Assembly: GCF_021390545.1 (NCBI RefSeq)
Contig: NZ_JAJUWR010000044.1
Location: forward strand, 1-34,723
Length of the DNA: 34,723 nt
Source of the DNA: Algoriphagus sp. AGSA1
GTDB taxonomy: Bacteria; Bacteroidota; Bacteroidia; Cytophagales; Cyclobacteriaceae
Direction of reading: 5' to 3'
Within the stretch, counting starts at the first letter, position 1; every line of letters begins with the position of its first letter. Positions 16,438 through 23,005 of the stretch are shown one piece after another. The translations under genes and the position numbers were made by a program. The notes below the pieces were generated by a model. That model was not told the origin of the DNA. It was given only the letters and a program-made list of their open reading frames with translations, and made no database searches.

Positions 16438-18396
16438 ATGAAATCACTTTTGAAATCCGCTGCGGTACTTATTCTTCTGTTTCCTGCTATTCCCGGGGTT
16501 TGCCAGGTGGATACAACACAGTTTAAAAACCACGGCCCCCAATTATTCGCCTCAATGATACAGGGCAGTGCTTTTGTAAAGGATGAGAATGGCAGGGAAT
16601 TGATCTATACGGTGGTAAGGGGGGAACCTGCCCACCTGCTTGGTTATGATGTTGAAACCAAGGACTTACTCGTAGATCTTCCTTTGGGTGAGGCGGATGG
16701 CGCATGGGATATGGCCCAGGCTTCAGATGGTACACTTTATGTCCCAGGAGCAGATGGTACGATGTTTTCCCATAAGCCGGGAACAGTGGAAGCAAAGGAT
16801 CTGGGCGAGGCACTCGAAGGAGAGACTTACCTTTGGAATCTTACTGCAGGCAAGGATGCTGAGGTCTTCGGGGCTACTTATCCCGGATGTAGGGTGTTTA
16901 GGTACCATCCTGCCGATGGGTTTTCGGATGTTGGTAAGGGGCCATTGGTTGAAAATGAGAATTATGTGAGAAGCATAGCCTATTACCCTAAAACTGAAAT
17001 GGTTTATGCTGGAGTGGGTTCCAAAGCGCATCTGATTGAAATCAATCCCAAAACAGGGGAAAAGAGAGATATTCTTCCAGAAAAATACCAGGACTATGAA
17101 TTTGTTTATGGGCTGGAAATCGTTCCTGGGCCGGACGGGGATGACAGGTTGTTCGTCTTGCTGACCAATGGCAGCGTGACGCTGGTTTATAACCTGAGAT
17201 CAGGGGAATTCGAACAGGAAATAGAAAAGATGGACATGCGAGCGATTACGGGGGTTCCCGCAGGGGATGCCGTTTATTATACTTCTGCGGGTTCGTTGAA
17301 AAGCTTTAACCCCGCCTTTCCGGAAGCCAACGCTGAGATATTGGGAGAAGAGGTGGGTACGGCCAATGCCTTCAGCGTGGGAATAATGGGGGAAGTATAT
17401 GCATTGACCTCTGGTGCAAATCTGATTAAATATGACCCGAAAAGCAAAAGGCTGGACAAGACTAAATTAAAGGTGCCAGGTCAACCTATACCGATCCAGT
17501 CTTTAATGTATGGCCCGGATGGGAACATCTGGTCCGGTGGATACCTGGCGGGGGGAAATGCCACCTATAATCCCATAACGGGCGAACATAGATTTCTGCC
17601 GGGACTGGACCAGACGGAAGGGATGTCCTATCAAGGGGATAAGATTTATTTTGGGGTTTATCCGAAAGGCAAATTCTATGAATATGACATCAAGTTGCCG
17701 TGGGATCCAAAAGGGGGTAACCCTAGAATGCTTGGACAAATCCCTGACCAGAGCAGGTCATTCGCCCAGGTCAGTATCCCTGAAAAAGAGCTGATGGTTT
17801 TTGGTATGATCCCTGAATATGGTAAACTTGGGGGAGCCTTGATCACCTACGATCTTAACGGCAACGAACTAAAAGATTATACCAGTCCGGTTGGTTCACA
17901 GGCTATATCAGGTATTATCTATACTGAAGGATACGTTTTGGTCGGCACTACTATTTCCGGTGGGCTGGGGGTAAAGCCTACTACTACGGAAGCGGTGTTG
18001 GCGGGATGGGATCCGGAAACCGGAAATACCCTTTTTCAGACTGTTCCTGTTCCGGGCGCCTCAGCACTAACAGGTTTCATTAAAGGTCCTGACGGCAATA
18101 TATGGGGGATGGGAGATGGGACTCTTTTTAAGTTCGACCCGATAGGCAGAAAGGTGGTCAATACGCAGAAAATGTATGAATTTCCGGAGTTTAAAAGCCA
18201 CATCTGGAGAAGTGCTTTTCTCGTCCTACATCCAGATGGACACATATATGGAACGGATAATAAAAAGCTCTTTAGGATTGACCCTGAATCAATGGTTCTT
18301 ACCGAGCTTTCCGATAAGGCAGGTTTACTGGTCATGGATAAGCAGGGAACGCTTTTCTTCCGAAGAGGCACGGATCTTTGGTCGTTCAGGCCGTAG
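16438..18396 (+). CDS. Secreted double beta-propeller protein, function unknown
   Basis: The 652-residue protein has a signal peptide (AAVLILLFPAIPGVCQ, residues 8-23). The mature part consists of repeated four-stranded blade-like units with recurring G-P-D-G-N-I-W and D-G-x-L/I-Y motifs (ASDGTLYVPGADG, YGPDGNIWSGGYLAGG, KGPDGNIWGMGDG, HPDGHIYGTDNKKLF). This looks like two six- or seven-bladed propellers of the SMP-30/virginiamycin-lyase-like type. No catalytic residues can be assigned. The position downstream of SusCD and next to a Gfo/Idh gene suggests a periplasmic binding or sugar-lactone/lyase role. Start: ATG 16438 after an AT-rich leader. Confidence 0.7.
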   Translation: MKSLLKSAAVLILLFPAIPGVCQVDTTQFKNHGPQLFASMIQGSAFVKDENGRELIYTVVRGEPAHLLGYDVETKDLLVDLPLGEADGAWDMAQASDGTLYVPGADGTMFSHKPGTVEAKDLGEALEGETYLWNLTAGKDAEVFGATYPGCRVFRYHPADGFSDVGKGPLVENENYVRSIAYYPKTEMVYAGVGSKAHLIEINPKTGEKRDILPEKYQDYEFVYGLEIVPGPDGDDRLFVLLTNGSVTLVYNLRSGEFEQEIEKMDMRAITGVPAGDAVYYTSAGSLKSFNPAFPEANAEILGEEVGTANAFSVGIMGEVYALTSGANLIKYDPKSKRLDKTKLKVPGQPIPIQSLMYGPDGNIWSGGYLAGGNATYNPITGEHRFLPGLDQTEGMSYQGDKIYFGVYPKGKFYEYDIKLPWDPKGGNPRMLGQIPDQSRSFAQVSIPEKELMVFGMIPEYGKLGGALITYDLNGNELKDYTSPVGSQAISGIIYTEGYVLVGTTISGGLGVKPTTTEAVLAGWDPETGNTLFQTVPVPGASALTGFIKGPDGNIWGMGDGTLFKFDPIGRKVVNTQKMYEFPEFKSHIWRSAFLVLHPDGHIYGTDNKKLFRIDPESMVLTELSDKAGLLVMDKQGTLFFRRGTDLWSFRP

Positions 18397-18445
18397 GTGA
18401 TAAGCAAGTGGTTGACGCATATACTAATTAAGATCTGTTACTCTT

Positions 18446-19450
18446 ATGGTACAGGATAATGGCTTTATGGATTTATCCAGAAGGAGGTTTTTGAAGAAAT
18501 CCGCGGTTTTCGGGGTTGGGGTGGGACTGGACTTAAGTTCAGTCCCCCACTTCGGAAATTCTCCGGTCAGGATTGGCATCATTGGGCTGGATACTTCCCA
18601 TGCAGTGGCATTCACTGGCTTGTTTAATGCCGAAAACCCCCAAAAAGAATTCGAGGGATTCAAAGTGGTTTCAGCTTTTCCTTATGGCAGCAGGCAGATT
18701 ACATCGAGTATGAAGAGGATTCCGGAATATATGCAGGCTGTCCAGGGTATGGGGGTAAGAATTGCAAATTCCATTGAGGAGCTCCTGGAAGAAACAGATG
18801 TCGTTCTTCTTGAAACCAATGATGGGACCCTTCACCTCGAGCAGGCTAGAAAGGTTTTTAAAGCGAATAAACCGCTATTTATTGATAAGCCTGTGGCGGC
18901 TGATTACAAAGAAGTCAAAACGATTTATTCCGAGGCAAAGGATAGGGGGATTCCGGTATTTTCTTCCTCTTCCCTGCGTTACCAGCAACAGGTGAATGCC
19001 GTTAGGAATGAAAAGGCAATCGGCAAAATTATCGGCTGCGATACATTTAGTCCGGCAGAAATGGAACCGAGCCATAGTGACTTGTTCTGGTATGGGATTC
19101 ATGGCGTGGAAATGCTTTTTACCGTGATGGGACCAGGATGTGAATCTGTTAGGAGGATTTACAGCCATGAAGCGGATCTGGTGGTCGGAAAATGGGCTGA
19201 CGGAAGAATCGGGACCTTTAGGGGAATGCGTACAGGCGTACATGAGTATGGTGGTACTGCCTTCGGAACAGAGGGCAATCTTACCCTGGGGTCCTTTGAC
19301 GGCTATGAAGCTTTGGCAATGCAGATCGCCCGTTTTTTTAGAACCCGCATTTCGCCGGTTGACTATACTGAAACCTTGGAAATCTATGCCTTTATGGATG
19401 CTGCTGATAAAAGCAAACAACAAGGAGGGGCAGAAGTTCTCCTGGTTTAG
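18446..19450 (+). CDS. Gfo/Idh/MocA-family oxidoreductase with Tat-like signal
   Basis: The start is ATG 18446 or ATG 18467; the second begins MDLSRRRFLKKSAVFG, a compact twin-arginine signal (R-R-R-F-L-K), and is equally likely. After it, VRIGIIGLDTSH is a Rossmann strand (with D-T-S-H instead of the usual G-x-G/R). The Gfo/Idh lysine motif is present as LFIDKPVAADYKEV (usual E-K-P, here D-K-P). Substrate-side segments follow, including FWYGIHGVEML, the usual place of the catalytic His. The protein would be exported in folded form with its NAD(P) bound, as known for some Bacteroidota members. It closes the carbohydrate locus. Confidence 0.85.
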   Translation: MVQDNGFMDLSRRRFLKKSAVFGVGVGLDLSSVPHFGNSPVRIGIIGLDTSHAVAFTGLFNAENPQKEFEGFKVVSAFPYGSRQITSSMKRIPEYMQAVQGMGVRIANSIEELLEETDVVLLETNDGTLHLEQARKVFKANKPLFIDKPVAADYKEVKTIYSEAKDRGIPVFSSSSLRYQQQVNAVRNEKAIGKIIGCDTFSPAEMEPSHSDLFWYGIHGVEMLFTVMGPGCESVRRIYSHEADLVVGKWADGRIGTFRGMRTGVHEYGGTAFGTEGNLTLGSFDGYEALAMQIARFFRTRISPVDYTETLEIYAFMDAADKSKQQGGAEVLLV

Positions 19451-19729
19451 CCTGACCAACTATTGCCCATGGATTTGTTCATTAATCATCCTAAATGTCC
19501 TGCCGTGCAATGGATTGTTTAATAGGATATCGGGTGGAATAGCCAATACATACCCTATCCACATTCGGCCAGAACCATAGGGGGCTGACCTTCGGCTCCG
19601 AGTCGGCTTTGCATCGACATGGCTTTTTCATTGCTGGTTTGTGGAAGAAAGTAGATCGAAGGCCAAGTAGCTAGAATGGAAAAGAGAATCGATTGAAACC
19701 TGGAAGCCCTTTGCTTTTTTTGATTTTTC
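19451..19729. other. Intergenic region, no gene found
   Basis: Between the oxidoreductase stop and the promoter at 19730 I see no coding frame, no T-tailed terminator and no repeat. A stretch near 19590-19640 is locally GC-rich (GGCTCCGAGTCGGC) but forms no convincing stem. Confidence 0.5.
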
Positions 19730-19774
19730 TTGCGTAACGGAACGGATGTGTTAGATTTGTAACCAAATGGTTAC
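19730..19774 (+). promoter_or_regulatory. Promoter and operator of the ArsR/SRPBCC operon
   Basis: TTG (19730-19732), 19 bases, then TAGATTTG (19752-19759) is a full match to the Bacteroidota sigma-ABfr promoter (TTG, N19, TAnnTTTG). It is directly followed by a palindrome, GTAACCA-AA-TGGTTAC (19759-19774), where the transcription start should lie. A palindrome of this GTAACC/GGTTAC type before an ArsR-plus-SRPBCC gene pair is a typical ArsR-family operator. Binding of the repressor would block the start site, so self-repression is the inference. The arms extend by an outer GCGTAAC (19732-19738) / GTTACGC (19770-19776) pair. Confidence 0.75.
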
Positions 19775-19783
19775 GCATAATTT

Positions 19784-20095
19784 ATGAGAAGAGATGTATT
19801 TCAGGCAATAGCTGATCCCACTAGAAGAGAGATAATAGATCTTCTGGCTGAAGAAACGATGAATTTAAATAGTGTGGCGGGAAATTTTGAAATCAGCAGA
19901 CCTGCAATATCAAAACACATGAGGGTTTTACAGGAATGTGGACTTGTAATAATCCATAAAGAAGGGAGGGAAAGGTACTGTAAGGCAAATCTCCAATCTC
20001 TGGAAGATGTATCAAATTGGATTGGGAAATACAGGCAGTTCTGGGATGAAGGGCTTAATTCTTTGAAACAATTTCTTGAAAAAGACAACAAGTAA
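19784..20095 (+). CDS. ArsR-family winged-helix transcriptional repressor
   Basis: The 103-residue protein has the ArsR fold throughout: FQAIADPTRREIIDLLAEE, then the recognition helix SRPAISKHMRVLQECGLV, then the wing HKEGRERYCKAN. This is the SdpR-like subgroup that pairs with SRPBCC proteins; no cysteine metal site is visible, so a small-molecule or protein partner is likelier than metal. The gene starts ten bases after the operator palindrome, and its stop overlaps the next start (TAATG). Confidence 0.92.
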   Translation: MRRDVFQAIADPTRREIIDLLAEETMNLNSVAGNFEISRPAISKHMRVLQECGLVIIHKEGRERYCKANLQSLEDVSNWIGKYRQFWDEGLNSLKQFLEKDNK

Positions 20096-20544
20096 TGGCA
20101 CCACATACTATGAACCGTTCCATACAGGTCAGCCTGACCCAATCCTTTGATTTGGCCCCTGAAAAAGTGTTTGATGCGTGGCTTGACATCGAACAAATAA
20201 GCAAATGGATGTTTGGCCCAGGTGTACGTGATGAAGAAATCGTAAGCATGGAACTTGATCCGAGCATCGGAGGAAAATTTTCTTTTGTGGTCATAAGAAA
20301 CGGCCAAAAAATCAACCATGTAGGTAGTTATATCGAAATCCAACGTCCAAACAAATTAGTATTTACGTGGGGGATTGATTATGAACCGGAAGAGGAAAGT
20401 ATAGTGACCATAACAATTACATCGACTACAAAAGGCTGTGAGCTGACATTGAAACACCAACTGGATCCTAAATGGCAAAAATACAGCAGGCAAACAAAAA
20501 ATGGTTGGGAACATATGCTTAACAAATTACACGAACTATTGTGA
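20095..20544 (+). CDS. SRPBCC/AHSA1-family protein (first of two)
   Basis: The 149-residue START-like protein has a starting strand (IQVSLTQSFDLAPEKVFDAW), then WMFGPG, a central YIEIQRPNKLVFTWG and the C-terminal helix GWEHMLNKLHELL. These match the AHSA1 (Aha1 C-terminal-like) hydrophobic ligand-binding cup. Such proteins are usually co-transcribed with an ArsR repressor, as here by a one-base overlap. No ligand can be named. An in-frame ATG six codons further on is an alternative start. Confidence 0.85.
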   Translation: MAPHTMNRSIQVSLTQSFDLAPEKVFDAWLDIEQISKWMFGPGVRDEEIVSMELDPSIGGKFSFVVIRNGQKINHVGSYIEIQRPNKLVFTWGIDYEPEEESIVTITITSTTKGCELTLKHQLDPKWQKYSRQTKNGWEHMLNKLHELL

Positions 20545-20559
20545 CTAAATCAAAACGTT

Positions 20560-20982
20560 ATGGAAAATGCAATCGTAAAAGACCAGATTGAAATCAATGC
20601 TCCTATTGAAAAAGTATGGGATGTTTTGACCAAAGCCGAATACTACAGACAATGGGATGACTTGCCGGAAAGCTTTGCGGGTGAGGAATTGGTGAAGGGA
20701 GATGTCCTGGAGTGGGAGGGTTTTTCAAGAATGACAGTGGTGGAATGCAAAAAACACGAAGAGTTAAAAATGAAATTGTTTCTACCCAAAGTAAACTTAG
20801 ATCCCTCAAAATATGACATCACATATTCATACTATCTTTCAGGGCAGGGCGATAAAACACAGTTAAACTTCTCAATAGGAGATTTTTCCCCACTCCCAGA
20901 TGCTAAAAGTTACTACGATGCAACGATTGGGTTTTTAAACACTGCCAAGGAAAAAATAAAGACTCTGGCAGAAGAGCAATAA
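20560..20982 (+). CDS. SRPBCC/AHSA1-family protein (second of two)
   Basis: At 140 residues, the protein opens with IVKDQIEINAPIEKVWDVL, the standard first strand and helix of SRPBCC proteins, and ends in a long helix (TIGFLNTAKEKIKTLAEEQ). It is 15 bases from the preceding gene and is a diverged relative, not a recent copy. The two may form a functional pair under the ArsR repressor. Confidence 0.85.
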   Translation: MENAIVKDQIEINAPIEKVWDVLTKAEYYRQWDDLPESFAGEELVKGDVLEWEGFSRMTVVECKKHEELKMKLFLPKVNLDPSKYDITYSYYLSGQGDKTQLNFSIGDFSPLPDAKSYYDATIGFLNTAKEKIKTLAEEQ

Positions 20983-21175
20983 AAAAACACCGGACACATA
21001 CATTGTGATCCATAAGCCAAGTGAACTGTTTGCTGCAGGCATACAGATAGTCGAAAAGTCCAGCTTAAGGATTTTAGCCCATGCGGTGGTATGGCAAATG
21101 TGCGGACTTGCCGCATCCCCAACCCGGCAGTTCTCCTCCATCCAGTTCAAAATATGGGCTACTTTCTGGCCTTTA

Positions 21176-21211
21176 CCCAAAAAAATACCCTGTACAGGGT
21201 ATTTTTTTGGG
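21176..21211. terminator. Perfect 36-bp palindrome, likely bidirectional terminator
   Basis: CCC, seven A, TACCC, TGTACA, GGGTA, seven T, GGG reads identically on both strands. RNA from either strand would form a TACCC/GGGTA stem followed by a T-run, the classic intrinsic terminator form. It separates the SRPBCC operon from cas6. The extra outer CCC/GGG makes it longer than needed, so a repeat-element origin cannot be excluded. Confidence 0.7.
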
Positions 21212-21367
21212 TTTTTTAATTCGCTTACTTGGGAAAGTGAACTGAGAAGAAGAAGACTCCTGCCAACTGTTTTTATTTTGATGTGGACAGATAAATCTGT
21301 TCATATCTTCCTGACTCCATTTTGAAACAGCTGATTATCAATTGAGTAATCAGGTTTCTAGCCAATA

Positions 21368-21388
21368 TATTGACAGTTTGTGTCAATA
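21368..21388 (+). promoter_or_regulatory. Palindromic site upstream of cas6 (candidate operator/promoter)
   Basis: TATTGACA and TGTCAATA (8-base arms, 5-base centre) lie about 64 bases before the cas6 ATG. The left arm contains a TTG that could serve as a -33 element, with TAGTTTG (21391-21397) as a weak -7 element 18 bases downstream. A regulator binding here would cover the promoter. No regulator gene is next to the locus, so its identity is unknown. Confidence 0.4.
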
Positions 21389-21451
21389 ATTAGTTTGTTT
21401 TGTATAGGTCGCTTACTTTAGGTCATGATAAGTTAATTAAAACCCTATTCC

Positions 21452-22255
21452 ATGAGATTTAATATAGTTTTAGAACGTACGGGAGCAGGAAGGTTTGTCC
21501 CCATTAATTACCAGTATGAGCTTTCCTCGGCAATATATCGGATTGTAGATCAGGCAGACTCGGAGTTTGCGGGGTTTCTCCATCATCAGGGCTATAGGGC
21601 AAATGGGAGACCTTTTCGGCTTTTCTCTTTTTCCAGACTATTTTTCAAAGGATTCAAAGTCTTGACCGAATCAGGAAGGATCGAACATTATGGAAAAGAG
21701 GTACGGGTAGAAGTAAGTTTTTTAGTGGATAGAATAGCCGAGGAATTTGTAAAGGGGCTGTTTATGAACCAGGAAATTTTTCTGGGGGATAAAATTTCCG
21801 GGACTACCTACCAGGTACAGCGGATCGAAAGTGTATCAACTCCTATTTTTCAGCAGGTAATGCATTATCGATGTCTGTCTCCCATTTTGGTCAGACGAAA
21901 GCGCGCGTCAGGAGGGGAGGATTATCTAAGTCCTATGGATGAGGGATACGCTGATCTGATTTTGGAGAATCTAATCTCCAAGAGTGTCGCACTATCCACG
22001 GTGTACCCGGATGGTGGGGCTGTATTGGCAGATGAGCGCCCTTCCTTGGATTTGACCGTGACGGGGAAACTATACAAAAACGGGGTGACCATCAAGCAGC
22101 TGACCCCACAGCAGTCCAAGCTGATCGGGTATAGCTATGAGTTCGAGCTATCCGCACCGGTGGAGTTGCAGGAGATCGGCTATTACGCCGGGTTTGGGCA
22201 TTTGGGCAGTCAGGGATTTGGATGTGTGGGGGTTAAAAATGAGATAAAAATTTAA
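21452..22255 (+). CDS. cas6: CRISPR endoribonuclease Cas6
   Basis: This nuclease cuts the long array transcript within each repeat and leaves the repeat-derived 5' handle on each crRNA. The 267-residue protein starts MRFNIVLERT and has the L-S-S-A-I-Y-R-I helix. It also has FLHHQGYRANGRPFRLFSFSRLFF (written without spaces across residues 43-66), with a candidate catalytic His in FLHHQGY. The C-terminal glycine-rich loop GFGHLGSQGFGCVG (247-260) is the hallmark of Cas6. As the first gene of the operon it sits before cas5, with a 54-bp AT-rich gap. Its base composition is closer to cas1/cas2 than to the genes right after it. Confidence 0.93.
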   Translation: MRFNIVLERTGAGRFVPINYQYELSSAIYRIVDQADSEFAGFLHHQGYRANGRPFRLFSFSRLFFKGFKVLTESGRIEHYGKEVRVEVSFLVDRIAEEFVKGLFMNQEIFLGDKISGTTYQVQRIESVSTPIFQQVMHYRCLSPILVRRKRASGGEDYLSPMDEGYADLILENLISKSVALSTVYPDGGAVLADERPSLDLTVTGKLYKNGVTIKQLTPQQSKLIGYSYEFELSAPVELQEIGYYAGFGHLGSQGFGCVGVKNEIKI

Positions 22256-22309
22256 CCAAAATTTGTTTGTAATGAAAAGTTAAAATTTTCACATATTAAT
22301 TGAAAAAAA

Positions 22310-23005
22310 ATGCTGGAAATACTAGAAAAGACCCCTGATCTAAATCGAGAGATCATCCTTGAAATTGAACCACTTGCTCCTCTTTCGATGGTGAGTGACT
22401 TGCCGGGCTCTTATTACAAAACCCTAAAATCTCCTAGCAAAAAAATGCTTTGTGGATTATTTGAAAATATTCTTGAATGGCATATTGATGCTGCTGATAG
22501 AAAAGAAATAGTTAAGGAGATTAAAAAGATACGGAAAAAGCAAAAGGTTGAATTTCATGAAGAAGGAGTAGGCTCAAATTTCTTACCCTTGCTTATGGAA
22601 TATTTTGAAGTAAAACTGGAAATGTTCCCTAAGCCTATTCATTTCGATGATTATTGGAGTAAGGCTTATAGAAGAGCTGATGCTATTGTGCACCCAAAAG
22701 GTACATTTAATATTAGTTATGAACTAATTCCCCAAAAGCGAGATCTTCCAAGAAATGATAAAAAACCAACACAAGTTGATGATAAGGCATTAGAAAGGTT
22801 TTTTCTGATTAACAAAGAGGTTTATCCATTATATTATTCTTCACCTACTGGAAGGGAATACATCTTTCTTAACGGAAAGTATAAATTAAAAATTGAGATA
22901 GACATGCTTCTATTTCAAATGTTAAAAGAAAAATTAGAGTCTGTAAATATTGCTTATTTGGGAAATAGTGAGGGTTGGGTAGATGTTAAAATGCTGGAAC
23001 TATGA
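22310..23005 (+). CDS. cas5: Cascade subunit Cas5 (PGING/I-B-like)
   Basis: The 231-residue protein is not strongly similar to any classic Cas5. Its N-terminus (ILEIEPLAPLSMVSDLPGSY, then YKTLKSPSKKMLCGLFENIL) nevertheless matches the Cas5 start: strand, loop, then the conserved P-S/T-x-x-x-x-x-G-L-L-E-x-I-L helix. The slot between cas6 and the large subunit fits the Porphyromonas-type (PGING) order, where a Cas5 of this length is found. Cas5 holds the crRNA 5' handle and caps the Cas7 filament. No catalytic role is expected because Cas6 is present. Its stop overlaps the next gene start (ATGAA at 23002). Confidence 0.75.
   Translation: MLEILEKTPDLNREIILEIEPLAPLSMVSDLPGSYYKTLKSPSKKMLCGLFENILEWHIDAADRKEIVKEIKKIRKKQKVEFHEEGVGSNFLPLLMEYFEVKLEMFPKPIHFDDYWSKAYRRADAIVHPKGTFNISYELIPQKRDLPRNDKKPTQVDDKALERFFLINKEVYPLYYSSPTGREYIFLNGKYKLKIEIDMLLFQMLKEKLESVNIAYLGNSEGWVDVKMLEL

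Larger units (their letters stand above)
20983..21451. other. Intergenic region between the SRPBCC operon and cas6
   Basis: This 469-bp stretch has no convincing gene. A minus-strand frame through 20935-21180 gives a Cys- and Trp-rich peptide (e.g. VAHILNWMEENCRVG) of no family I know. A decayed gene is possible, but it overlaps the SRPBCC end and is not called. The region carries the 36-bp palindrome (21176-21211) and the palindromic site before cas6 (21368-21388). The final part is AT-rich leader of the cas operon. Confidence 0.5.

Noticed and set aside
20935..21180. Minus-strand frame of 81 codons after the second SRPBCC gene
   Set aside because: Overlaps the end of a real gene and matches no family; at most a relic.
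21005..21325. 106-codon plus-strand frame through the 36-bp palindrome
   Set aside because: It runs through a terminator-like palindrome, has no ribosome binding site and no protein-like pattern.
22256..22309. AATTGAAA near 22299 as a degenerate CRISPR repeat or CreA-like RNA
   Set aside because: Only eight AT-rich bases match the repeat end; no other repeat part and no spacer-like target visible.
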